From Dama dama (lineage: Eukaryota; Chordata; Mammalia; Artiodactyla; Cervidae), in NCBI RefSeq assembly GCF_033118175.1, contig NC_083714.1, positions 11,532,001-11,596,000 of the forward strand: a stretch of DNA of 64,000 nucleotides, in the 5' to 3' direction. Positions 45,720 to 57,706 of this stretch are shown in pieces. The notes beneath the pieces were generated by a model. That model did no database searches. It was not told where the DNA came from and saw nothing but the letters and a program-made list of their open reading frames with translations. A program made the position numbers and the translations under genes. Positions within the stretch are counted from its first letter, which is position 1, and each line of letters begins with the position of its first letter.

Positions 45720-48700
45720 GCCCTCCACTTTTATTCTTGGGTGGAGGGTTCACCAACCTTGTTTCCCTTTCTCTGATCCCATAGAATCTTCTCTTTGCTT
45801 TAGGAAAAACCTTCTAATTTCTTACTCCCTCTCTGCAGGAAGATGCAATTAGGCAGAATAAAGGGTATCTCATTGCCCTGAAGCTGTAGTTGGCATCTCT
45901 GGATGCCTCCAGACAGCGTGACATGAGTTTACCAGGCCTCTGCTCACATAACCTCTTTTGTTGAGTTGCTTCTTGGCCTGATTTCTGCCCTGCCACCCCT
46001 CCCCCCATGGACCCAATGGACAGAGTTTTGAGCCAGTGCACAGTGGGGGAAGCCAGGGCTTGCTCCAGTTTGTTCCCTCATAAGAGGTGAGCCTGGTGCC
46101 TGCTGGGCTTGGTGCCTGGGCTTCAGCTACCACCTGCATCATCTCAGGCAAGGAGGGGGCAGATGGGCCATCTAGGCAAAGCAGCAGGAAGGATGTGCCT
46201 TTCTCTGTCCAGCCATGACTAGACTGGCTCCCTAAGAGGGCACTGCAGAGGAGACTTAATGCCCCAGCAGAGCCAGATGTGAGCAAGGGAGTGAGGAGAA
46301 AGTTTACTCGCTGTCTCCCTGGGTCAGCTCCAGCTGCCTGCTCCCCAGGCCCACTTCTCCCCAGCAACCCCCCAACACTTGGGCTGTCTTCTTCATGCCT
46401 CCTGCCACAGCCCCTCACCACCCCCTTCTGTCTCAGGGCCTGTTCTCCAGGCGCTCCTCTATCTCAAGGTCCAAATCTGGCCCCTCCTATAACCCCCAGC
46501 TGCAATTTCTCCAGAAAGCCTTCCCCTGTCATTCTGGAAATCTTCAGAGAGTGAATAAAGGTGAAATAAATAACTTCCCAGGGCCCTGGCAACTCCAAGA
46601 TTCTCCAGCTGTTTAATCGGAGTTAGGCTGGGACCTCTCAGGCTGGCGGCCCAGGCCATGGATGCCTGGCAGGCTCACAGAGGGAAGGTAGATGGCGCAG
46701 CCAGCCTGCCGAGTAGCGGGCCCTCATTTGGCTTCAGGAGGTTTTGCCTGGAACCCTGTGCAGCTGGTGCCTGCCAAGCAGACCCCACAGGGCTGCTGTT
46801 GGAGTCCCAGGTCTTTGGCTGCTGGAGGTAGCTACTTATGGGGATATTCCCAACAGCCTCTGTTCACACCTGCTCCCCCTCTCTAGCCTCCAAGCCTTGT
46901 TTACAGTTCAGCCATGGGCAGACTAGAGGCTAGGATCCAAGAAAAGAGAAAGATCTGGGTGGCCAGGGACCCTCTCCCAGCTTAGTGTTCTGTGCCAGGG
47001 CTCTGCAGCCCGACCTGGCCTCAGAGAGGTATGCTCACTGAGGGGAAGAATTCAGGCCTGCTGCTCCCTTCCCTGCCAGCTCCACTTTCCCCATCATGAC
47101 CATTCCCTCCCACCTTCTGGAATGTTCTTTCCATCCTATTTTTTCCTCTTGATCTCTTTCCTCCAAAAAATACAGCTTCTTATGGCTGAGAAATTGGCCC
47201 CAGTTGGGACAGTGTCCTGGGTTTTCTTCAGCCTGCTTCATATTTGCCCCTCGCTCACCCACATCCCCATCCATGAAATGGATACAGTCAGTGTGGCAGA
47301 ATAGCAGTACCCTTCCCCAAAGAGATGGAGTGCGGTAAGTCCTATAACAGAGGGCTCTCGTTACTGTGTGGCCTACTGCTGGAGCCTGAGGACAGAGCTG
47401 GCAACAGCTTGAGGGTATTTAGAGAACAGGCGAGGCACAGAAGTGGGCCTCCAAAAAGCTAAGGCAAATGAGTTGGCGGGCAGTATCTCTGCCAGGCTTG
47501 CCTTCTTCAGCCCTGCCTTTTCTCCTTCACTGTCTCCAAAGCCCTCCTCTTGTCTCATATCTCCACTTCTGTCTGGGTTTCTCAGCTTCACCTCACCTCT
47601 CTTCTCCCTCCTGGCTCTGTCTGGCCCCCACGCCTGTCTTCCCCTCCACTCCTCACCTCTCCTGCTCTGGCTCGGTCAGTCTCTCTCTCAGCCTTCCTCA
47701 GAAATACTTCGTGTGTAAGTGGAGGGTGGGGGCCAGGATGCTCTTTGGAGTGACATGACAGTGCCTTCAAGCTCCCGTGAATATTTCATAGCTCCAGTCC
47801 CCCCTCACTGCCTCTGCCAGTGACAGGTGAGTGGGGGCTAAAATGCAAGGTTCTCCCCACGAACTCTGCCACGGCTCAGTGGCAGCAGCTTCAGACCTTG
47901 TGACCCATGGTGCCATATGGTACCAGCCTCACAGCTGGCACAGCCCTCACATCTGTCACTGGGCTGGCAGGGAGGCTGAGGAGCATATCTGGGCCTATTA
48001 GACAACATGTCTGAGTTTCTTGGATGTGTAGCCCCTGAGGGGGAGAAGTAGGGAGGGGAGGAGGCGGCTGCCCAGAGGGTCCACTGCAGCATCCTCTTAG
48101 AAGGATCATGGGGATGGTCTTTTGTGAGGTGACTCCAGGTTCTCAGATATTTGTGGAAGGACCAACAGCTTTGGTCTCTCTACCTGCTCCCTTGTGACCT
48201 GCTAGAATGGGTGACAGGTGTCTCCAATCCAGCCCTCTGGGGAAGAACAACTGTTTGGACAATGAGAAAATGAATCCAGATACCAGCAGGTTTTCCAGAA
48301 GATGCCTGTCCAGTCTCAGCTGAGGAAGAAGTGTCAGGGCCATGAAGACCTGGAGGGAAAGAGGGCAGAAAGCCCTGGAGGCAGCCCTGGGACAGTAATC
48401 GATTGAATTGTCTGCCTAGAGGCTCTTGGAAGGGAAAAGACTATCCAAAGTCATCCTGCCCACCCCTGGGCCTCTGGCCATTCTTAAAGAATAGTTGTTG
48501 CCCTTTAAAGAGACTTTTCTGTCCCAGGAAGGAACAGCCATTAGATTTCCCACCCTGATACTCTTCTAAGAACTGTAGCCATTTCTTATTAAACTTGTAG
48601 CCCTCCTTGTGTGCTTGCTTTTACTCCATTCTCTCCCTCTTTTTGTCTTTGGCCAGAGATGTTGAAAGGTTTCTTCCATGGACCAGACTCCCCATTTAGA

Positions 48701-48775
48701 AACCTGAGGCAGAGCCAGTAGGCATTTGATAATGAATTACATGGAATGGCCAGAGGATTCTAATCCTTATGCCTC
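45720..48775. other. 3 kb without a recognised gene or transposon
   Basis: Long frames (183 codons on the minus strand at 45870-46421, and about 90 codons near 46.3 and 47.5 kb) have no recognised domain. CT-rich composition near 47.5-47.7 kb explains the latter. Confidence 0.45.
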
Positions 48776-48779
48776 AAAA

Positions 48780-50785
48780 TCCATGTGTCAAGCCATTTAT
48801 AAAATATTTATTATAGCACCCACTATGTGCCATGTACACACTAGATGGTGGAGATACACAGTTGAACAAAAGAGACATAATCAATACTCTTATGAGGTTT
48901 ACAGGCAAATAATCACAGAAATGAGTCTATAATTACTGATTCTGATGAGTATCATGAAGGAAACAGATCAGTTTACAGTGTTAGGAATATCAAGGGACAG
49001 AGTTTTCAGGGAAGACCTCCGCAAGGAGGTGATATTTACATGAGACTTGAAGGAAGGATGATTGGCCACGTGAAGAATAGGGAAAGAGGTTTCCAGGAAG
49101 AAAGGAATACCAACTGGGAAGGCTTCAAGGTAGCATAGAGCTTGATCAGAAACTGAGAGGAGGCTAGTGGGGCCAGATCGTTCTAGGCAAGAGTAAGAAA
49201 GATCCCTTGGAGGAGGGCACAGCAACCCACTGCAGTGTTCTTGCCTGGAGAATCCCATGGAGAGAGGAGCCTGGCAGGCTACAGTCCATCGGGTCGCACA
49301 GAGTCGGACATGACTGAAGTGACTTAGCACACACGCACAAGAGAGGTTTGGCAAGGAAGAGATCGCAACAGGGCCTCATAGGCCATGCAAAAGAACTTTG
49401 GATGTTCTTCACTTGCAGTGGGAAATGTCTTCAGGGTGTTAAGCAGAAGAGTGACGGGATCTGATTTGGGCTTTTGCAATATCTATAGGGACCAGGCTTA
49501 AAGGGGGGCAGCAATGTCTATAGGGAGACCAGAAAGAAGGCTGCTGCAGCAATCAAGGAGAGAGATGATGGTGGCTTGAACTGGGTGACAGTCATGGAGA
49601 TTGAGAGAGTTAGTCAGATTCTGAAGGAATAGCTGCAAGCATTTACTGAGGGGTTAGAGGTGAGGGTGAGGGAAACAGAGAGACAGGACACAAAAATGAC
49701 TCTAAGGTTTCTGGCTTGAGTCACTGAAGAGATGATAGTGCCATGTACTGAGATGAGGAGGGCTGAGGGAGGCCTAGGCTTGAGGGGGAAAAATTCGAGT
49801 TCAGTTTTGGACATGTTAAATTTTCAGTTCCCATGAGACATGGGAGCAGAGATGTCAAAGTAGATCGTTGGACTGTAGGAGTCTGGGGACTCACAGAAGA
49901 GGTGTGGATAGAATGGAAATTTGGGAGTTGTCTGCACATAGATTGTATTTCAAGCCAGGGGACCGATGAGATCACCTGGGAAAGAGAATCTAGAGAGAAG
50001 AGAAGGTCTGGGAAGTTGGGAAGAAGGTCTGAGTTGGGAAGAATTGTGGTATCCAGTGATTCGGTGCAGGAGGAGAAGCCCACAAAGGAGACTAAGAAAT
50101 ATTGGGCAGAAAGGTAGTTGGAGTGTCAGGAAACAGTCACAGAAACCAGAGGAGGAGAGCCTCCCAAAAAGGAAGGAGTGGTCAACTGTGTCCAAGGGTG
50201 GTTAGAGGCTGAGTAATACAAGGACTGAGAGAAAACCATGAAGGCCGTTGGTGGCCTTAACAAGAGTGACTCTGTGGACTTAAGAGATGTAGGAACTAGG
50301 TTAGAGTGGATTGAGGAGCAAGTAGAAGATGAAGACATGGAGAAAATATTTGTAGAAAACTCTTGAGCAATTTTGCCATGAAGGGGATCAGGAAGTGGAG
50401 CAATGTAAGGGGATTATGGAGTGGAACCAGGTCGTTTCTGTTAGTTTTCTTAAGGATAGATGATTCCATCGGTATGCTAGCTTGATTCTGGAGAGATGAA
50501 GGGATTGATGTGAATGCCCAAAGGAGGGAAGTCTTTGAGAAGACGAGAGTCTTGTTTATGGTACTAGGGCATAACTGAGCAGATCTGCCATTGACAGAAG
50601 AAACTAAAGATCCTCCATTTTAGTAGGAGGGAAAACAGAGTCATGGGTACAGATGCGAGAGGGTGGTGTATAGATTTAGTGGTGGTAAGATAAAGGAGCT
50701 CCCATTTGATGGCTTATGTTTTCTCAATAACATACAGGACAAGGTCATCAGATGAGATTCGTTGGGATAAATGGGGAGGTGGAGC
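48780..50785 (-). mobile_element. L2 LINE, antisense, with ORF2 reverse-transcriptase relics, split by a SINE
   Basis: About 1.85 kb of one fossil, from the 3' end (tattatagcacccactatgt, near 48810) through ORF2. Minus-strand frames keep family-like pieces: NLRVIFVSCLSVSL with GTIISSVTQ (49814-49614), and DTVDHSFLFGRLSSSGF near 50.19 kb, the conserved palm region of CR1/L2-clade reverse transcriptase. Many frameshifts separate them. L2 stopped moving before the placental radiation. Confidence 0.8.
49187..49340 (+). mobile_element. Bov-tA-type SINE, 5'-truncated, inside the L2
   Basis: Sense copy from 'gatcccttggaggagggcac' to 'tgacttagcacacacgcac'. The L2 resumes after it. Confidence 0.9.
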
Positions 50786-50861
50786 TGATGGAGGAGAGGA
50801 GGAGCTATAAAATAGTCATCTTAGAGAGTGAGAAAGTGGTGGCCAGACAGTGGAGACAGTA

Positions 50862-50936
50862 TTGGGCTGGCCAAAAAGTTTATTTGGAATTTTTCATATG
50901 ATATAATGGAAAAACTCAAACTTTTGACCAGCTCAA
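50862..50936. mobile_element. Mariner MITE with TA target site
   Basis: 75 bp with imperfect inverted ends (TTGGGCTGGCCAAAAAGTTT and the reverse of TTTTGACCAGCTCAA), flanked by TA at 50860-50861 and 50937-50938. It is related to the copy at 28.6 kb but more diverged between arms. Confidence 0.82.
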
Positions 50937-50938
50937 TA

Positions 50939-51165
50939 GAATGGTGGTTGTCAGTGACTGTGGGGATGGGGGAAATGGGGTGTCAGTATTTAATATGTAC
51001 ACAATTTCACTTTGAGAGGATGAAAAAGTTCTGGACACAGGTGGTGGTGATGGTGGCACAACAATGTAAGTGTATTTGATGCCACTGAACTATATGCTTT
51101 AAAAAATTATTAAGATAGTAAATTTTATGTTAGACACATTTTCTCACAATAAAATAAAAAGTTAG
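50939..51165 (+). mobile_element. Ancient L1-type LINE 3' tail
   Basis: 'agaatggtggttgtcagtga', 'caacaatgtaagtgtatttg' and 'taaattttatgttagaca' resemble the tails at 14.9 and 17.7 kb. Confidence 0.5.
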
Positions 51166-51167
51166 AG

Positions 51168-51942
51168 CAGAGGGGAAGATCACATATGACTAGTAACATA
51201 GTCAATGTCACTGTGGGGACTACGCAGGATATCATGGACAGCAATGGAGAGAGAGAGGTAGAGGTGGATGGCAGGCGTATTCCACAAGGGAGCAGTATTT
51301 GGGCAGAAGGAAGGAGGAGGAATGGCACTGGCAAGCAAGGAGACACCTACCTGCCCTCCCCCACTACACACACACAGGCCCTGAAGGTCTTGAGATTTGA
51401 GAGGGAAAAAAATCCAGCTTCCTGTTGAGAGGGCTTGGTGGGCAAGTGATGTCCTCAAGGAATAAGGCCGGCTTCCATTGAGAAAGAGGCAAAAGGGCAC
51501 TTTCAGAGAGTCAATGAAAGATACAGAGGAGTTTGCTGTTGACCAAAAATTCCCGAGGGCACCACAGAAGAGTTCAAAGGGGAGAGAAGGGTGGCATTAG
51601 GGGGTGAACAGATGCCTGTGGGGATGAGAACCCCTGGGTTCTGAGGGATGACCAAAGTTGAATGGACTTCTCTCTGGTGATGATTGAGGTTAACAGGCAT
51701 GGGAGGCCCCCTGGGCTGAGTCTCCCATGTAGGAGGGTGGACTTAGAGGCATGTAGGGAGTCAGTTCTGGGGCTGGAGTCTCCCACCTATCCCCTCTGCT
51801 GTGGTGGCTTCAGGGGAGGCTGCTCTGACACACAGTACTGGCGTGGCCCTCTGTTCCCTGGCAGAGCAGCAGTCTGCTGACTCTCCCCCAACATCTCTTC
51901 ATGCCTGTTACTTACCCACAGGTTCTTGGCCCAAATCATGCG
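51168..51942. other. No gene; possible L2 continuation
   Basis: 'ggcgtattccacaagggagc' and neighbours could be further L2 antisense sequence. No clear call. Confidence 0.4.
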
Positions 51943-51944
51943 AG

Positions 51945-52172
51945 AAAATTGGCTCTGGAGTTGGACGGACCTGGGTTGACATTGTAGCTACACCACGGTG
52001 TAAATAGACGGATGTCACGGAGTAAATTTATCTCTTTTCCCCAATCTCAGTTTCCTCATCTGTAAAATGGCAATAAGATCTACTCACGGGGTTGTCATGA
52101 GGCTGGAGTGAGGCAATATGTGCATAGTACCTGGCATACCACAAGTCCTCAATAAATGATAGCTGTTGTTTT
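51945..52172 (+). mobile_element. MIR SINE
   Basis: 'tctggagttggacggacctg', 'tcagtttcctcatctgtaaa' and 'tcaataaatgatagctgtt' are sense MIR, nearly full length. Confidence 0.9.
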
Positions 52173-52174
52173 CA

Positions 52175-52545
52175 GCACTGTCCTCTCTCAGCATCGTCCT
52201 CGCCTTACTCTCAGATGTTGTGTGAGACCTCAAGGTATGCTTTGACTGATCAGACTCTTCAGGGTAAATGGTGCTCCATCTCTCCAGATCTTTCTCTCCT
52301 TTCCCCTAATTCAGCCTTACCTGTCATTTCTTATCCTTATAGATCACTCCCTATTCTCTCCTGGGGTAAATATGATTCAGCCAGTCAGTCATTTGTTTGC
52401 ATGGCTTTCTGTATCGTTTCCCCAAGATAGCATTTGTGTTTTAACTGAGGCCTTCAATGCCATAAACCAATGGAATGAAAGCACCTTATCCCTCCCACCT
52501 GATTGTGGCCCTCCCATTGTCTGACAAAGGTGTTCTTTTATATCT
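52175..52545. other. No gene or repeat recognised
   Basis: Ordinary sequence. Confidence 0.5.
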
Positions 52546-52547
52546 TG

Positions 52548-52682
52548 CTCCTCAAAGTGTGGTCCATGAACAAGCCACCTGGGCACCACCCTGGAATTTG
52601 CTAGAATCTTAGACCTAACTCCAGATCTAGTGCATCAGAATCACTCTAGTACTACCCCCAGGTGGTGCAACTACACACTCAA
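52548..52682 (-). mobile_element. MER5-like hAT DNA transposon, antisense
   Basis: 'ctcaaagtgtggtccatgaa', 'gtgcatcagaatcactcta' and 'cccaggtggtgcaactacac' are reversed MER5-type. Confidence 0.7.
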
Positions 52683-52684
52683 GG

Positions 52685-54497
52685 GTGAGCTACCCTGCTT
52701 AGAGTAAGTGAGCCCGTGAGGGCTCCTTTAGCAAAAGAAGGGTTTTGTGTTCAAGCTCCTGAAAAGAGGGCACCCAGAGCAGCTCTTTCAGCCAGGATCT
52801 CTCATTCCTGCCACAAGGAGAAGATGGCATCTCCCGGGGTCCCAGCTGCCACGTGGGATCTCTGGAGCTTTCAGGAGAATCAGCCTCCTGTGATTGGAAG
52901 CAGAGGGCTAATTGGCCCCATGTGGCTCCACAGCCTGCCAGTTTCAAGGGGAGCAACAGGACTCCCCAAGGAGCCAATAAATATAAAGAAGAAGGAGCCA
53001 AAGGCAAGGAGGGATGGGGAACTCAAAGCTGATGCCTGGGAGTTAAGCTGTTAACTTTTCTATCTTCCTGCCCGGAAGTGCAGGGGAGAGAGCAGCAGTT
53101 CACAATCAGTCCATTTTCTCAGTTCACCTGTCCTTCAACCACATCCTGCCTAGCAACAGTTGTCAGCATGAGCTCCAGCCACCAGCTCCTCTTTAGACAG
53201 AGATGCGGGGTGGGGGGTGGGGGTTGTTGTTGGTGGTGGTGTAGGGGATCAATTTAGCCCACAAAGGAACTGGAGTCAGGGTGTCCACAGGGAGCCAGGG
53301 CATCTTATATTGGGGACAGTTGCTTGGAAAATGAGGGGGCAGAGTGCCTCTTGGGGCAGCTGCTTAGAGGCCAGGAGTTGATGGGGGAAGGGCCCAGACT
53401 GTAGAAAGCGAAGTTTATCTTCAGCCCTTATTCTCTGCTCTGCCTGCCACCCCAAATGATGCCACTGGTAAGATCACCACCTCTACATCTACATGATACA
53501 TTTAATCTTCTAAAGTGTTGCTGTAACTATGATCTCATTTCCTTCTCCCAATGACGCTGAGTGAATGGGATCCAAGACAGATGAATTAACATGAGGACCA
53601 GCCTGTCAGACTTGGCCAGGATGTGGAGAGCTGCTGGCTGCAGGGTTAGGCCAATCCTGCGATGGAAACTAAATAGCCAGAAGGTCCAGGACCTTGAGTG
53701 GGTATAGATGGGGGTGCTGGGATTGTGGGCCCTGTCCAAGAAATCTGGCCCCAGCTGAGTCCCTCATTGGCCTCCACCTTGGAGTCTGGGCTGGAGGAGG
53801 AGCAGAGACCTAGTCTGTTTAGCGACTGGGAAGTGATAATGGATGTGAAAGGACCTTTTTGTTGGATGAGATAATGGGTTTAAGAATAAAAAAGAAATAA
53901 GCACTTGGCTATAAAGTGTTGTTATCATTAGGCAGAAGAGAAAAGGCTAGATCTTTACCCAGGTCACTGACCAGAGAGGGCAAGCCTGGTGCAGGCTGAA
54001 GGGATATACCTTTGGGGACCTTGGGTAGGAACAGGACAGATTGAAGGCACTGTGTGGTTTGAAGAACAAAATAGCCGATCCCAGAAACAAAGCTGGGCGG
54101 AGGGCGGGGAGAGAGGACCATAAGCTGTGGCTGCTTCATAATTTTGTTCAGAGTTGCCCGGTTTGATGAGACCAGAAGTCAAACATCTTTCAAAGTCAAA
54201 GTGCGTATTTCCTCCAGGAGGGCAATCATGTGGCCCGTGGACAACTGAGCTGCTGTCATCCATTACCACTGGCCTTCAATGTCACTCCCAAGTCTTTATG
54301 CACTGAGCAAATTTCGGAGGGACTGACTGAGCCTCAGACACTGAAAGATGCCAACCCCAGGAGGGTGGGGACAGCTGCCATTTGCACTGCAAAATGGTGT
54401 TCCAGTATGTTAAAGGAGGGGTTTCTTCTCTGACCACAGATGCTGGGAAGGCCCAAGCAGTGCGAAAAAAGACTCCTTGCAGAATTGGGGGAGAATC
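52685..54497. other. No gene or repeat recognised with confidence
   Basis: A G/GT-rich low-complexity run lies at 53205-53245. A possible MIR scrap is near 53490-53560. Confidence 0.45.
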
Positions 54498-54504
54498 TAG
54501 TGGT

Positions 54505-54705
54505 TGGTACTGTGGTAATGGTAAAAAATTTGCTTGTCACTGCAGGAGACACAGGTTTGATCCCTGGTTAGGGACGATCCCCCGGAGAAGGAAATGGCAA
54601 CCCACTTCAGTATTCTTGACTGGAGAATTCCATGGACAGAGGAGCCTGGCAGGCTACAGTCCATGGGGTTGCCCATGGACACCCATGGGGGCACAACTGA
54701 GCACA
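54505..54705 (+). mobile_element. Bov-tA-type SINE
   Basis: Sense copy with a degraded head (tggtaatggtaaaaaatttg) and a repeated 'cccatgg' motif near the 3' end (54660-54690). Confidence 0.88.
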
Positions 54706-54849
54706 AGGAAGAACTAATTAGGGACAGGTAGTCCAGCTCTGTCAGAGACAACCCAGGGATGAAGTGCTCCAGTCACACCTGGAGACATGCCTGTGGCTGT
54801 GGGAGAAATAGCTGGGTCCCCTGTGAAAAGATAGGGGCCACCCATGGAC

Positions 54850-55385
54850 AGAGCTTAGCCTCTTGTCTCTCTTCCCATCAGTGCCATTTTCTGACTACCC
54901 AGCATAGGTCCTACTTCCTCCAGGGAGCCCTTCAGTCCTCCACTCCCTTCTGTGAACATACTATTGGGACCTTAATTATGAACTTCATATACTATTCTTA
55001 TGGGCTCCCTGATAGCTCAGTGGTAAAGAATCTGTCTGCAATGCAGAAGACCTGGGTTTGATCCCTGGGTTGGGATGATCCCCTGGAAAAGGAAATGGCA
55101 ACCCACTTCAGTAGTCTTGCCTGGAGAATGCTATGGACAGAGGAGCCTGGCGGGCCACAGTCCTTGGCATTGCAAGGAATCGGGACACGACTGAGCAACT
55201 AACACTTTGACTTTTCTTACTATTCTCAGTTACCACTCTCATTCTCCTGTTCAGTGTACACTTGTCTGTTCCCTCTCCCCCAGCCCCAGACTGGAAGATC
55301 TTTGAAGGCAGAGATCTGTAACTTCTTGTGCCCCCTACCCAAATCTCCAACTGTGTGAGTAGGCACTCAATAAATACTTGTTGAT
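54850..55385 (+). mobile_element. L2 LINE 3' end, split by a SINE
   Basis: 'ctccagggagcccttcagtc' on the left, and 'tggaagatctttgaaggcag' and 'ggcactcaataaatacttgt' on the right, match the sense L2 3' terminus. Confidence 0.55.
55002..55213 (+). mobile_element. Bov-tA-type SINE with short target-site duplication
   Basis: Full sense copy from 'gggctccctgatagctcagt' to 'actgagcaactaacactttg'. TACTATTCT occurs on both sides. Confidence 0.92.
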
Positions 55386-55387
55386 GG

Positions 55388-56975
55388 ATTAACATAGTCC
55401 AAACGGTAAAGCAGAACACTTGGGTCACAAAAGGCTCTTAGCTTGTTGGTTCCCCTGGCACCAGGAGTATCTCTTTTCATGAGTATTGGTGGTACTTCAA
55501 GGCCCAGTGGAGACTGGAGTGTCCCTAGCTTCATAAAAATAAAAAGGGAGGCTGCAGTGACCGGGGGGCCCTGAGCACAGGACAGGGTATCGAGCGCTGT
55601 CATGCGTGTGTGGGTCTTCCTTGTGGTGTCCCTGCTTCCCACGCCACAGCCTGTGTAGCCCGACAGGCTCTCATTGTCCCGGGTGCCCTGGCTGGAGCCC
55701 ATGGCAGAAATGAGCTGGTGTCACCCCAAGCAGAGGCCCTTTTAGGGCCAGTGAGCTGAGATCAGGAAACAGGAGGCCAAGGGCTCATTTGGGAAGCAGC
55801 CCCCATGGTGAGGCACAATGGCAGCTGTGAGAAGATCCTTTATGGCTCCCTTCAAGCCTTCTAGTGCCTGCCTGCCCCCAGGAGCAGAAATGAGAGAGGG
55901 GCCAGCCTGAGGCCACCCTAGCTGAGCCCTTGTCCTGGAAGGGTGCCTCTCCAGAACACCAACTAGCCATATTCCAGCTCCCAACTAACTTTCTGTCAAA
56001 GAGTGACCATTTGTCTTACCCAGTGTGAAACGGAAGGAGCCAGTTCCTGAAGTCATCTTCAGGAGCCTTGACCTCGCCCTGGCAGCCCCTTCCACCTCCC
56101 TAAGGGACACCAGACAGAGCCCAAGCCAGCTTGGGTGCAGCCATAGTTGATGTGGTCAGATTCCAATCAGCCACGGTCCATCTTTCTTCCTGAGTTCTTC
56201 TATGAGAGAGATAAGTCTGAGACTATGAATTTCTCTTTTACACAATTACTCTAAATCTTCCCACCCTCCCCCCATCGATAGTCCTAAAAGCTCCTCTCTA
56301 ATTAGCAAATCTGTGTCCTGATAAACAACCTAATTGTTTACAACCGTTTGCTCCTGAGGAATTTGGAATTCTTAGTTAGTCAACAATCACTCTCCTAGTG
56401 TCAGGACCTCCCACTTCTTTTCCAAATCTTGCACTAGTTTGATTAATTAGCTCCTGGCCCTCTGTATCTTGTTCAGAAGGGCCCTGCCTGGAACCTTAGT
56501 TTTTCAGAAACTCATACCAAGACTAGGAAACTCAACCTCATTTATTAGGCCAGAAAGCCTCTTGGCTCTGGTCCCCTCTCTTCCACCTCCACCTGCCCTA
56601 TCCTGCCTCCCAGTCATTCATTTCCCTTTTCACCTCTTTTCTGCCCCTGAACCAAGTGCCTTCACACAGCCCAGGGTCCCCACGCCTTCACTCCTTAGGG
56701 CTCTTCATTCAAATACTGAGCTCAGACCCATCCTTGCCTGCAATATGCTTCACCCTGGCCCTTGATATTAACCCTTTATAAAGTCCTGGTGTAATTCTGA
56801 AGCTTCATTAAGATCTGTTATGGGCATTGGAGCACCATCTATAATCTCTCCCAAGTATCAGGGCAGCGATTTCTCTTCTCCCAGCTCACCTGGGTTCAGG
56901 TCTGCTGACAGCCTCCAGCGATGGTTCTTCCCACTTGCCCTTAGCAGCTGTTCTCCAGCTGTCCCATTAACTGAG
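55388..56975. other. No gene; motif-rich block at 56.28-56.46 kb
   Basis: No transposon recognised. Two TAATTAG homeodomain cores (56300-56306 and 56444-56450) and two forkhead-like cores (ATAAACAA at 56321-56328, TGTTTAC at 56335-56341) lie together 1.3 kb upstream of the first PDZ exon. Confidence 0.4.
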
Positions 56976-56988
56976 ATAAGTTGGCATT

Positions 56989-57113
56989 GGGACTCCCCTG
57001 GTGGTCCAGTGGTTAAGAATCTGCATTTCTGCTGCAGTGGACACAGGTTTGATCCCTGGTTGGGGAACTAAGATCCCACATGCCGTGTGGTGTGGCCAAA
57101 AAACAGCAAACAG
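56989..57113 (+). mobile_element. CHR-type SINE, short form, with 11-bp target-site duplication
   Basis: Sense copy from 'gggactcccctggtggtcca' to 'tgtggccaaaaaacagc'. AAGTTGGCATT at 56978-56988 and AAGTTAGCATT at 57114-57124 flank it with one mismatch. Confidence 0.92.
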
Positions 57114-57129
57114 AAGTTAGCATTATGCA

Positions 57130-57706
57130 CAGTTGTATAAGGGACTGGTCCTCCATGTGAGTCTGTTTGTTTTCATATGGCATCTCAATATTTTCTTTTT
57201 ATATATGACCTAAGGGATATTAAAATTTTAAATTACACAAGGACTTCATGAAGGTGCTCCACACTCTAAAATGACTTCACATTCCTTCCCCACGGCCTTG
57301 CCTGTTTTGCAGTCCCTTCCCTCAAGGTTTTGGTTTCTCTCAGGGAGTTAATAGCCAATTCCATGGGTGATACCGGTTAATCTTCCAACAAGACATTTGC
57401 CTTTAGGCTCCTTCTGAGTCCCAGTATCTTGAGGAAAGGACGGACTCTAATGTCAGGCTCCATGGCACCCATGTCCTCTGTTGGCCCTGGCCCTATAGAC
57501 AAATGGCTTCTCCTTTCTAGACTCTTCTTTCTCCAGTGTGAAATACGCATCGGTCATCCCTTCTGCTGGTGCCAGAGGATGTAGGAAGCAATGTGCGTGA
57601 ACTCTCAGCTGCCATGGCCAGCACCCTTATCGGCATCCCTTCCAGCTGCTCTGAGGCTTAGCTGCCTTTGCCTCTTCTTTTGCTCCCATCTTCCCCTCCC
57701 CCTCAG
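57130..57706. other. Sequence upstream of the PDZ exon
   Basis: No repeat or separate gene recognised. It ends in the polypyrimidine tract of the exon's acceptor. Confidence 0.5.

Noticed and set aside
45870..46421. 183-codon minus-strand frame
   Set aside because: No recognisable motif, no splice or promoter context, and overlapping frames on the opposite strand.
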